Part shown: in pieces, positions 1 through 12,600 of the stretch
Numbering within the stretch: position 1 is the stretch's first letter
How the letters are laid out: each line of letters starts with the position of its first letter
Assembly (NCBI RefSeq): GCF_028583425.1
Contig: NC_072801.1
Location: forward strand, 25,192,001 to 25,256,000
DNA: 64,000 nt
Reading direction: 5' to 3'
Source: Eublepharis macularius
Lineage: Eukaryota > Chordata > Lepidosauria > Squamata > Eublepharidae
Position numbers and translations under genes: made by a program
Notes under the pieces: model-generated
Databases searched by the model: none
What the model was told of the DNA's origin: nothing
What the model saw: the letters and a program-made list of their open reading frames with translations, nothing else

Positions 1-274
1 TCATGCTTTTCCAGTCCTGGCACCAACAACTCAGACTCTGTGCCTCTAGAAATCTAGTGTGTCAGGGAGAATGCTCAGTTGAGGAACCTTTTTCCATGAC
101 TTGCTGGCTTTCCACAGGCAAGGAATTTGGGGGTGTACAGGGAGGAATGTTCAAATATACCGCCCCTCATCTGGGTTCTGGTCTGGAACAGCCCCAGATG
201 GCTAAGCCACATGATTGACTAGAAATGTAGAGCTACCTTTAATCTAGTGAAATGCCTTGAAAAGAAGTGTGTGT

Positions 275-475
275 TTGGGGTGGCAATTGTGACTCAGTGA
301 TAAGGTGCTTGCCTTGCATGCAGAAGACTCCACCTTCAATCCCCGGCATCTCGTATTAAAACCATCAGGTAGTAAATGATGGGAAAGACCTCCGCTTGAG
401 GCACTGGAGAACCACTGCCAGTCAAAGTGGACGAGGTTGTTCTTGATAGAGTAATGGTCGGACACAGTAGAAGGC
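275..475 (+). repeat. tRNA-derived SINE (gagcatctgcttg family)
   Basis: gtgactcagtgataaggtgc, then accttcaatccccggcatct and agaccTccgcttgag-type body. It lies in the intron upstream of the first INTS1 exon seen here. Bases 1-274 hold nothing I can identify. Confidence 0.7.
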
Positions 476-540
476 AGATTTGTGTGTGTGTGTGTGTGTG
501 TTTATCACAAGCACAATTCTTGGCTGTAATCTCTCTGCAG

Positions 541-665
541 ACAGTGAAGAAGCTCCTCAGCCAAAACCGAGTCTCGAGGCTCCCCAAGGCCAAGGCAGAA
601 TCCGGGCTCTGTCCCAGATCCGAGTTCTGGGTCCAGAGGACGACCTGGCAAGCATTATCCTTCAG
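541..665 (+). CDS. INTS1: INTS1 exon 1 of 19 in window
   Basis: The acceptor is ctctctgcag and the donor cag|gtaata. The first two bases complete a codon split with an upstream exon outside the window. The exon ends on a codon boundary. It encodes a variable Ser/Glu/Pro stretch and then RALSQIRVLGPEDDLA. Confidence 0.9.
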
Positions 666-3600
666 GTAATACCCCTGCAGAGTGGGAAAGGGTCACTGCA
701 TGGAGCTTCCATTGTGAGTTGGATATGGGAAATGCCGTGCCGGATCAGCTCACCCAGTCCAAGGGTCCCGTTCCCAGTGGGGCCCAGCCAGGTGCCTTTG
801 GGACACAGACAGGCAGGGCATGGTTTGTCCCCCAGCAACTGAGTATTCCAGCATAGACCATCTCTGAACATGGAGGTTCCATTCAGCCAATAGACCATGA
901 GTCCACCTGCCATTTAAATTTAAAATTTGTAAAGCCGTCTGCACTGATGCAGTTGGCACATCTTGTGGCAGTGAGTTCTACAGAGGGACTGTAGCCTCTT
1001 TCCCCCACCCCACCTTTTTGCCATTTCTCATCACGTTCCCAAACGTCCCGATCCTATAATCCTTGTCCCCACAGCTAAATACTGCAGTTGAGGACAAATG
1101 GAGCAAACTTCTGCTATATTTAATTATTTGCATTGCTTTTTCAGTGTAGAATTGGATTCTTTTTAGCACAGGGTTACTAACAATGCATTTGCGTCCCTTT
1201 CGCATCTTTCCAGCTGTTTCAGCTGAACCCAGATCCCCGCTGGCAGAACTCAAACCCCCGTCCGCTTGCCCTGGCTCTGCAGCAGGCCTTGGGTCAAGAG
1301 CTGGCTCGGCTTCGCCAGGGGAACCCCCCAGCGGCAGGGACCGCGGCACGTCTTCTCCAGTCATTGGCGGCACTGTTGAACTCTCCGCATGGCGGGGCGT
1401 TGGTGATGATGATGCATCGAAACCACGCTGTGTCTTGCCCACTGATGCGCTTGCTGTACCAGTACCAGGTGAGGGCACCTCTGGCTTGCTGCATCTGTTT
1501 TTATTTATTTTATGTTCTTTATAGTCCGCCTTTCTCACTGAGGCCCAAGGTGGCTTACATAGTGTAAGCCCATGCAATCCACAGCTGGGACATGCAGTAA
1601 GCAATGTGCATGGCAGAGATTTGAAAAGAAGCATGCAGTTCAAATACAGGAATACAGTGATGAAACGCTGTTGAAACAAAAACATAAGTGATTTGACGTG
1701 ACCTATTAAATGACGTGGAAGCTATGCAGTAAAATAACTACGTCCACAGAGAGTATCTAGTAATACAGTCTATAGCCCATTATTCCTTTACCAAGGCATT
1801 TTTCTGAGCCATTTCCTTACAGTACAGGCCTGGATAAAAAAGCCCTTCTGAATAATTCAGTTTTGCATCGTTTGCAGAAATCCAAGAGAGAGGGAGCTTT
1901 CCTGCCCTGTTCAGGCAAGTCTTCTATATGGTGGAGGCCAGTACAGGGAATGCGTTTATACGGGTAGTGTTTTCCGTCACTCTCCCTCACTGCTTGTATG
2001 GTGGGGTATAAACTTAAAGTTTGGTTAGGTTTCCAGAGTGTCGACTGCACATTCACCTTTGTGAGTTTTGGGGCCTGACTGCTGTGATATTCCAGCCTTT
2101 TGTGGGAACTGTATGAGTAAAGATATCTCTGCGTTCTTCCTGTAATCCTGGCCCCCTCTTTTCAGCGCTGCGTCCCCCAGGACACAGCCTTCTCCTCGCT
2201 GTTCTTCAAAGTCCTCATGCAGATGTTGAAGTGGCTGGAGAATCCAGCTGTGGAAGAAGGACCTCTCCGGACACAGCTCAAGTCCTTCGCTGTCCAGTAT
2301 TCGTCCAGACATAGGATCAACGATGGTAAGAGGTGCTAACCCCGTGCAAGGCGGGGCGGGGGGGGGGCAGTCTGTCATAAAGGGTCAACTTTTTCTTAAA
2401 AGTGTTTTTGTGGATACATTTTGAAATCGCCATTCTAAGTGGATCGTCAAGTGGTTTCAGAACTCCATTTTAAAAGCCAGGCCCCAAACTTTTCCCTCCT
2501 TTCTCTGACAGAAATGTTTTTACCTGCTTGTGACTGTTGAACGTCTTCTCTCTTAAGATCCCCAGTAGTAACCCAGAAACCCTTTTCTCCGGCCTCTCTC
2601 AAGTGCTTGGTGGGAGTCCAGGGCCTTGAATCGAACCAGAAAGTTCACAAGCCGCAAGGCTCGCCGAATGGCACAACCAGGTGTGAGTTTTGGGGGCAAC
2701 ACTTGATTCGTTTCCTCGCTTTTTTGTTTCACGACAGTTCGAGGGGGTTTCCTCCACCTGGCGGACGCGCTGGCTTTCCGCCGTGACTCTGACATGATCG
2801 ACTCCACTGTGCGGGCCATCATAGCCACCCTGAAGTCCGGTGAAAAGTACAATGTGGAACCTGAGCTTGTCAGCAAAGGTGAGCTGCTGGCACTGCAGGG
2901 TAGCTGGGGCAAGTTTGTTCCCTGTGATGGAGTGCAAGCTCCCTTGGCAGAAGCACCCTTCTCTGAGTGAAAGCCAATTTGGCCCAGCAGAAAGCATGAC
3001 TTTAAGCCTCCTTGCAGTAGACCAAATCAGGCTATCATTCCCTCAAGCCTAGGGCTCAGGCTTTAGGGGCTCTCCCATCTTTCAGCCTCTGTTACCCAAT
3101 TGTAAAAGCAGAGCCATTAAAATGACTCCCTCGATAAGTAAAAAACAAAGAAGCAATCACCTTGTGCTGAACTGTGAAGAACTCCCAGCCAAATGTGTGT
3201 AGTGAGCCTACTTTTCTCACAGTAGTCGCTTTCTCGCAACTCCAGTCCTGCAAGTATCCTGCTGTGTGGTTATTAACCACTTAGCCATAGTGGTTAATCT
3301 CAGCTCCATGAGTGAGTGCTACAATGAATTTTGCTTCATCCCAAAGTGTCTAAAGATTCTTCCCCCAACCTCTCTTCCTCCTAGTCCTTCAGGGCCTGAC
3401 AGAAACCCATTCGCCGTACCTGGAGGAACTCCTGGCTGCCCTCTTCTCGGTCACCATGGAGACCTCATCCCGCTTTCCTACCACGGGCCCCGTCGCTGTG
3501 GTGAGCTCACTGTTGTTGCAAGACCAAGAGGAGGCCCCTGTGAAGAACGAAGCAGAAAGCTGCAGCTGGACGGCTGAAGGAAGAGGGTGGGTCTTGTCTT

Positions 3601-6600
3601 TTTCTGGCTTGGCAGGGGACCCCTTTCCTTTCATCTGCCTCCATAACTTATTTCATCCCTGCAGCCCCGAGACGGCCCAGCTGGGGCCTGCCTCTGGCCT
3701 GTTCATCAACTGGCTGGAAATGCTGGATCCTGAGGTGATCAGCAGCTGCCCGGATCTCCAACAGCGGCTGCTGTTCTCCTGGAACAAGGTGAGGGGCAAT
3801 TTATGAGACAGGACACTGTACTGAGAAATCGGGTGGCATGCTTTGCTCTAGTGCTGAAACCAGCGAGCGAGAAGCTTCACTGGTGCTGAGCTGTGGTGTT
3901 TCAGGACCCCAGAAAGGGGGGCGTGAATAACACCCAGACCATTTGATTCTCGAAAGCTTATGCTAAAATAAAATTGGTTAGTCTTAAAGGTGCTACTGGA
4001 CTCTTTTTGATTTTGCTACCACAGACTAACACGGCTAACTTCTCTGCACCCAGACCATGTTCTTGTTTGTTTGTTTGTTTGTTTGTTTATGTATTATCCT
4101 GCTTCCCACCCACCCCCCCCGCCCCAGGGGAATGTGCAGCACTATCACATCGTTCATCCCTCCTCCACATTATCCTCACAACAAGCTGGGAGAGTGCGAG
4201 TGGCCCACAGGTCACCCAGTGAGCCCCTGTGGCAAAGTATGGATTCAAACCCTGTTCTTCTAGGTCCTAGTTCGATGCTGTAACCACCACTCTGCACAGA
4301 CAGAAAATCTTCCATAGACACACAGCGCAGACACCAGTGCTATAGCTAAGCCTTCTGTCTATATGGCAGATTTTTATGTCGAGAAACCACTGTGACCGTG
4401 GTTCAGAGGCAGAGCATCTGCTTGCCACTCAGAAGGTTCCAAGTTCAATCCCCAGCATCTCTTGTTAGAAGATTTCAGGAAGCAGGTGTTGGGGAACTCT
4501 CCTTTCTCTGTGGGAGAGCCACTGCCAATCAGAAGAGAAATTCAGAAGCTGAAATTCACAAGCATAAGCAAAACTTCAACAGGAAAGAAGAAACCTTAAG
4601 AATGAACAGAGCATGGTTTCCAGTTCTGAAAAACACCAGGCTAACAAAACACTCTATACTCGACAATAGCCCTGCAGAGAAGATTAGCACATCAAGCACC
4701 AATCCATATGCAAAAGAACCTCCTCAGGATACAGTGAAGCCTCCCAGCATTAGCATTCCACACCCTGGGAAACTCTTACAGGATGACTCAGCTCAACCCC
4801 ACCCCTCCTGAGTAGATACAAATGACCTACATCTTTTCCACACTGTGACACTGAGAGATCTCTGTCTTTTGGTGCTACACCTCTGAAGATGCCAGCCACA
4901 GCTGCTGGCGAAACGTCAGGAACTACAATGCCAAGACCACAGCAATACAGCCCGGAAAACCCACAACAACCATCGTTCTCCGGCCGTGAAAGCCTTCGAC
5001 AATACATTTATAAGCAATGTTCTTATTAGGATGACGATTCAAACTTTTTATCCCCTGATTGCTGGTGTGCTGCAGTTCAGCAACAGGGTATGGAATGGTA
5101 TAGCCCAGCAATCACACACCGCTTCTGCTCATCTGTTTGTTTTTGAAAGGTGATCCTGAAAGTCTGGGGAGGGGGAGATGCATTCCCAGTAAATAGCGCT
5201 GGTTTTGTGCATGCATGTGTGGACGCAGGCGTGGCTCTGGAGAAGATCTTAGAAGCCCGGCCTTCTCCACCGCTTGCCTGGTCAATATCGTGTTAACGGT
5301 CCTGTCCCATCACAAAATCTCCATTATAACCCCTATTTTCTCCCCCTGCCGCAGGACAAAGGTGCTTCAGAATCGGAGCCGCCCTCTTTCCGCCCATACC
5401 TTTTGGCGCTCCTGACTCACCAGTCCAGCTGGACCACCCTCCACCACTGCATCCAGATCCTGCTGTGCAAAAACCGAGAGCAAAGGTGCACATTCTCTGA
5501 GCCCGTTGCACGTGTTTGCAAACATTTGCTCTCTAGCAAAAAGCAGAGAGGAGGGAATCTGCGGGCTTGCGAGTGCCGCCTTGCGGCTTAAATCCATGGC
5601 CCCTTAAAAACCAAACACAACGGAGGATTTGGATCCTTGTTGCCAAGAGTCACGCAGTTCTCACAACCTGAAAATATTTTGCAACTGGGGGTCTCAAACA
5701 TCAGTCCCTTTCAGGGCCCCATTATAACACACAATTCTGCCCATTTTTAGCCCTTTTCCGGGCAAACAAAACGACTAACGGCTTACAGGTTGAAAGGCGC
5801 TTTCTAGTCGTGGTGTTTATACCATGTTTGGGCCAGCTCAGGAGTCCCTGTGCGCACAGCCAGGAAGGCCGTTGGGAAATGGTCCTCGGCAGTGTTTCCC
5901 TCCCGCCAAAGCCCTCTTTCTCCCCTGCCTTGCAAGGTCACGTTACCAATGATATACTCTGCAAAGGGATTCATTGCAGTAGGTGTTGATTGTCAGGAAG
6001 AGGGATTTGGCAACACTGATGTTCTGCAGACAAAATGGATGCTTTGGGTGAAAAGTTATGGATAAAGCCCTTGGTCCTCCAGCTGGGCAAGGGGATTTGA
6101 CCTTGTTAGTCACTTGGATTTTCCACCCCACCCCTTCTGTGTCTCCTGCCAGGTTTGACCCAGCTGCGTCCTTAGATTTTCTGTGGGCCTGCATTCATAT
6201 CCCTCGGATTTGGCAAGGCAGAGACCAGAGGATACCCCAGGTAATGAGGCTCATCCACCACTGTGCGGCTCAGGAGGGAAGGTGTAAAGGGGGCAGGGTT
6301 TGTTGCATCACCCGTTGAAGGGGTAAAACATAAGAGGAGCCTAGCAGGGCCAGACCATCTAGCCGAGTATCCTGCTTCCGTCAGTGGCCAGGCCTGGACC
6401 ATTCAGTAGTTTGTCTGCGTAATGTGATGTTCCATGACCAGGCCTGGACCATTCAGTAATTTGCCTGCATTATGTGGTATTCCATGGCCTGCTTCCTCTG
6501 GACGTGGAGGTTCTGTTTAGTTCTCCTGGCTGATAACCATTTGAGTTTGTCTAGATCCCCCTCATTCCCCGTATGAGCCTTGTCCTCTTATAAGGAACTT

Positions 6601-9600
6601 TCCTTTGGATGAAAGATACTTGGTTTGAGTGTGGGGTGACTCCTTAAGTTGGGGGCATACCAGCGGCATTGAGGCTCAAGAAATGAAAGGGGGGACATGT
6701 AAGTCATTAGCAGGAAATGCCGGTGGCCGTGCTTATTGATTTGGTAATTGCCAGTAAAGAATCATCCAAAGATTTGGGGTGCAGCTGGGATGCAGAATGT
6801 TGGAGCAAGCACACACACACACACAGAACTGGCAGAGTTAATGTGAGCCCCTGGTTTTCCAGTTTGACTTAAAAAATCCATAAACGCCTTCATGGGGCCA
6901 GCCCTGGTTGGTGGCACATGCTGTAAATTTGGCTGTGCAAAAAGCTCAGCAGTGCACCATTGATGCCACACCTGCTGGTAGGTCGGTGCACTCAAAGCAT
7001 TTCATGGACAGCCACCTCCCCAGTTCAATCAAAGGATGATTTCAAAAGTGGGTTGTAACCAGGTAGAGGAATGAAGGTTATCAAAACCTCACCAAGTCTG
7101 GCCTAACTTAGCATCCGGGGTTCCAGCCATGGAGTGTAAAATTCAAGTTGGAAATGCCTACTGATATTCCTCCAAGGAGAATATTTTGAGCAATGCCATA
7201 CCCAGGTCTGGTGCATAGGAGATCTTACAGGTAGCTTTACTAATTTATTTTGTCTTATTAAAATATTTACACCCCAACTTTCCGTTACGGCTCAAGGCAG
7301 CTTACAAATCCAAACTGAAAACAGGCAAAGTGCAATACACCCCCACCAACAACCACATTTGCTGTCTCTCTCATCTTGTGTTCCTTAATTTTGTTATTCT
7401 TGTCCAACCATCTTCAAAAACTGTCTTTCAGAAACGGCGGGAGGAGTTTGTGCTCCAGTTGAAGGCACCTCAGCTGATCAGCCTGGTGGAGCTCATCCTG
7501 GCAGAGTCTGAAACCAGAAGCCCGACTTCCGAGGAGGCCGCCTGCTCAGTGATTCAGTCTCGGCTGCCGCTTTTGCTGAGCTGCTGCCATGGAGATATTG
7601 AAAGCATCAAAAAAGTTGTGGAATATTTGACAGGCTGCATCCAGCAGTGGGGGAGCAGGTGAGGATAGCCTACTTAAAAATAGACACTGGGACACATCCT
7701 CTTTAAAAAAAAAATAACTTCTATTATTTAATAATATAATTATGACCTAATAATACTGGGTTGAAGATGCCCCTTCACCATCAGAATAGCCTTTCTGGTG
7801 ATGGGTGGGGGAAGGCAGGTTTTTGCCAATTCCTCTCCCTGGTTTGGACCCCACCTTTGCCCCCCCCATCCCCGTTCCTGAGGACTCTTTGACAGAATGT
7901 GGGGGGGCTGCAACTGAAGGGAATGAGAGGAAAGTTCTGCTCTGCACACTTCGTGTCGATTGTACTGCCAATTGCAGTAATTTCGATCCACCTCATTTTT
8001 TATTGAAACTATATTCATTGACTTAAGAAATGCCTTTTCTCTGGTTTTGGATACACCCTACCTATGCTGCGATATTTGTGGCTCTGAACTCTGTCCCATT
8101 AGAATAAAATGGTTCATATTGAACATTACAACAGAGGAGATACTACTTCTAGTAGCAAGTGGAGAAATTGCTCTGTCTGTATTTGCTGTGCGATTTCTTC
8201 TTTTTCAGTTTTTTTAGTACCCCCAATATAAGCAGGGGCTTGAAACACAATGGTTAATTTTTAAAAAATCAGTTGGCGCCTTCGGGATGTTTTCCGCCCG
8301 AGTGGCTCGGTGCAGCTCTCTCGTGTGCGCGTTGCACCAGTCACGACTAGCACCTTGGAGTTTCAAATAAGAGAAGCTAAAGGATTCCACAAGCGGGGCT
8401 GGTTTTGATTGAGCTGCCGAGATGTGCCTGCTGAAGTCCCGCGACTCTGTGCATTTGTGGTGGTGCAGGCAATTTCCCATCCTGTCCTTTTGGGTTTTAG
8501 TTCGATGGGGAAACACTGCCAGGACCTTCTGCTGCAGATCTACCTTCAACTGCCTGAGCTCCTCGTGCCAGTGCCCGAGACTCTGCTGTCCAGCGAAGGG
8601 GCCACCGATAGCAGCACCTGCAAAGTAAGGATCGGGGCCAGTGGTGGAGGGGTGGTGTTACAGAAACAGTCTGGGCTGTGTGCACACACTGCAAAAGCGT
8701 TTGGGGCTTGCATTGTGTCCTGCCAGGGTGTGGATCTTAGGAATTCTGGAGCAGTTCCTCACACTGACATCCAGCAACGCAGGAAGAGCTGCACACATTT
8801 ACTTCATTTCTCAAATTTTGCAAAGCTGTTAATGACAGGACTTTTTTGAGGTCGTTAATTCATGGGGTCGCCATGAGTCAGAAGCAACTTGATGGCACAT
8901 AACACAGGCACATTTTGCATGTTACTTTTCAGCACAGTGCTCCTCAAAGCTATAAAAGCTTAAATAAAAGTGGCAAAATGATTAGTGGTCTCTGGATCAA
9001 AACCCAGGCCATTCCTGAGTACTCTTTTCCTTGAGTCTGTCTCGAGGCATCTGTCTAAGGCACAACCAACCTTGCAGTGCCATCCAAAACGGAGTTCCTA
9101 CACGCTTCTGAGCCCATTGATGTCAATGGATTGAACAGGGGTAATTCTGTTTAGGATGGCCCTGTGAAAGCAGCTACCCCAGAAGCTGGTGGCTCTTTCC
9201 TCTGCAGCTGCGCACCACCGCCTTATCGGTTCCCCAGTCGCAAACTAGACATTTCTGAGTGGTGCCCTGGATGTGATTCCCGCTTGGCTGCTCCTTCTTG
9301 AATGAGAAGAGGAGCTTGGAAATTTGGACTCTGGATCAAAATAGCCAAAAACACAGAAGGATACAAATTAGCTTGAAAACAAATTATTTTAAAGCTGTCT
9401 TGTTCAAAGAGGGGGTTAAATGACTAAAGCTGGGGTGCGGTGCCCACCTAGCCTATAGGAACTTTCGTTTCAACCCTCTGAACAATTTGCGGGGTTGGTC
9501 AGCTTGCCAGTGGACTGATTTTCCCAAACAAGCTACAGCCTGCAGGCCAAGGACCATTAAGAGAATTGGAGAGGGGGCCGTGCTTGGGTCTCAGCCTACT

Positions 9601-12600
9601 TTGGAAACAGGAAGCGTCCAACACCAAAACGGGCAGGGGGTCTGGAGGTAAACTGCAAGCTGTTAATTGTTCCACCTCTGCTCTGGTCAAAGGTGCCCCC
9701 CTCCACCGTGGCGAGGTCTTGCCCCCATGAGGTTAAGCCAGACACTTGCAGTCCCTCCCCTGCCGCTTACACCATTGTGTTTCTCCCCACAGCTGGATGC
9801 CCTGGTCCACCGATTCATCACTCTCCTTGCCGATTCCAACGATTCGAAAGCCAGCGAGAGCCGGCTGTGGGACGCCAACATGGCCTGTCGGAAGCTGGCC
9901 GTGGCTCACCCCATTCTTTTGCTCAGGTTCTTGCTGCTTGTTTTTGCCTCGCTTCAGAGTCTTTTCGCTTTCGTTTGATGTATGTCCAAGAGACAGAAGA
10001 CAGGCTTGCCTTCACTACCATGTTCAGTTGAAATGCAGACAAGCTACCTGTGGGTATCGTGCGGTGTGGTGTAGCAGTAAGAGTAATCTAGTAGCCAGGA
10101 GTATTCAGAGTGCCGGACAAAGAACTGGGAGACCCCAACTTCGAATCCCACTTTACCGTGGAAGCTTGCTGGGTGATCATGGGCCAGTCACATACTCTCA
10201 ATCTCTCAGGGTTGTTGTGAGGATAAATGGAAGAGAGGAGAATGATATAAGTTGCTTTGCCATCCCATGGAGGAGAAAGGTGGGGGTGTAAATGAAGGAA
10301 ATGCGTATGTTGCCACTCCTGCATCATTTTTAGTAGATCTTCTGGCGAAGAGGTCTTTGACCAGATTTGTCTACTATCCAACAAAGAGGTAGTTGTGAGA
10401 CAAAACTCTGCCTTTTTAAAGGGGAAGGGGCAGCTGTGGTTTGCTCGATTTGGATGTGTTCTTTTAAGCTTAGAATTCGGGGTGGGGGTGGGCGGGGCTG
10501 AGTGGAAGGGGAAAGTGACTTGGAAGGTTAAGGGCATTAACTGGGTCTGAAGGAAAACACGATGAAGCCCTCTACCCACCCCTTGATATTTAGAAACTTC
10601 TGCAAGAGAAACACACACACCAAAGATGGTGGGTTCATCTTAGCTCAGCATCCTGTTTTCCAGAAATCCGAAGGATACAGCTTCCCCATCTCCATTGTTT
10701 TCCCATGGCGTCCCTGACCACGGCGCTTCCGTTTGGCAGGTTTATCCCTCAACAGACTATCATCCATTGTTTATCTTACTTTCCATCCATGTTAAAACAT
10801 ACCTGCCCATTCACAGTACCTCTCCCTGAATCTTGCAAAGTGGACTCTGACCTGCAAAAGTGTATGCCATCAGTAATTCTGTTAGCTTTTAAGATGCCAC
10901 TAACGTTCATAGCACCGTCAGAGTTCATCCTCAGTTACTTGTCATTTGAGAATAGTTCTAGAGTTGGAAGGCCTACCTGGTCCAGCCCCGCAGCTCAGTT
11001 CCGGAAGACGTGGCATCTCGGCAAGGGTGGGTGTGGGGAGCGGGATGCAGAGCAGGTGTCTGGCACTTCCCGTCCCCCTAACGTCCAGCTTGAGAAAACC
11101 AGCTCAGTGGGCAGAAGCTGGTCTACACTTGCTGCCTTGGACAATGGGTAACAGATGCAGGGCTTTTGCTTTAAAGGCAACAGCGGGACACAGAAAGCGC
11201 GAGTCCATGAGTACCAACTTGCCACTGCAGAGAGAAGGAGCATTTGCTGACTTAAAGCGAGCTATCCTGTTTGGATGGAGTTGGTGTGGCCTTGTACCTG
11301 GAATGTCCTAAGGAGGCCCATTTGTATTTCTCCTTCTCCCTGCCCTCTTCCCAGGCACTTGCCAATGATCGCAGCCCTTCTCCACGGCCGTGTCCACCTC
11401 AACTTCCAGGAGTTCCGCCAGCAGAACCACCTCACGTTCTTCAACCACATCTTGGGCATCCTGGAGCTCCTGCAGCCGCAGGTCTTCCAGAGCGAGCACC
11501 AGGGGGCGCTGTGGGACTGTCTCCTCTCCTTCATCCACCTGCTTATGGTGAGAGCGGGCTGTTTGCAGCCTGAGGTTCAAAATGCCGAAGGGAGGGGAAA
11601 GCCGGCATCTGGGGGGTTGTGCTCATGTGCTTGTCGGTCTAGACTGCCAAGTGTTGGCTTGTGCAAATGGGCGGGTTTAAATGTCTTACCCATGGAAATG
11701 TGGCAGTGTGTCTTGGAGTGGGCTAGATTAGAACCCTTGTCCCTGTCCTGTGCAGAAGATTATTTTCTTTATATGGATGAGCAGCGAATCAGTTGAATCC
11801 TCCACCTCCAGTCTGAAGCAGCGCATCCAAGATACGTTTCCCATCTCACCTGCCCGGGGCCAGGTGTTGCCCCCCCTCCAACAAACTGCTGTTCTGCTTG
11901 GCTGGCAAGTAGGGAGAGGGGTGTATGTACACTCTTGCACAGGAGAAAAGAGTTCAGCCTTCCCCTGAGTTCAAATCTTGCCAGTTTGTAAGGCATGGGG
12001 AGGCAGCCTTAAAAGGCCGGAGATGGTCTTTTTTTAAAAAGTCTGCGGGAAATCCACAACCCTTAGCCTCTCACCTGCAGTTGGGAAGAACTTCGCTTGG
12101 AGTGAGCAGCCCCAAGGGTATTCGTGGTGGGGGGGGCGGGGTGGAAGACTCCTAGGGGACCTCTGAAGTGTCCCCACACACACACACACACACCACCACC
12201 ACCTGCTTTGTTTCAGAGCTACCGGAAATCTTCTCGGCACCTGGCAGCCTTCATTTCCAAGTTTGTGCAGTTCGTCCACAAGTACGTCACCTCCAGTGCC
12301 CAGGCAGCTGTGTCCTTCCTGCAGAAGCATTTGGACCCCCTCCAGTACGTAGTCCACCCTCTTTGTTGTTGTTACCCCAGACCCCCCTTTGTGAGCGGTT
12401 TGAAAAATGGGGGCTGGGGGTACTGAAGGACCCCAGGAGGAAGTGGAACTCTTCATTGTTGTAGAGAATTCAGCAGCCCACAAACATTTTGGATTTGGGT
12501 TCCCCTCCAGCCCAGAACCTCTTTTCTGTTCCGCACAGCGCCCTGCTGAGATCCTTTTATGCAGCTGTGTCGTGATATGTAAGGATCTGTGAACTGAGGT

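Noticed and set aside
1..540. A further INTS1 exon at the window start
   Set aside because: No frame in this stretch resembles INTS1, and it contains a SINE and a TG tract. It reads as intron.
1223..1468. Alternative acceptor at 1222 for the second INTS1 exon
   Set aside because: It would drop three residues (LFQ) that fit the family pattern; the acceptor at 1213 has the better pyrimidine tract.
978..1685. 235-residue minus-strand open frame
   Set aside because: It runs antisense through the true INTS1 exon at 1214-1468 and into a LINE fragment.
4388..4534. Possible tRNA gene
   Set aside because: A and B boxes are present but no cloverleaf closes, and the same unit recurs many times with a SINE body.
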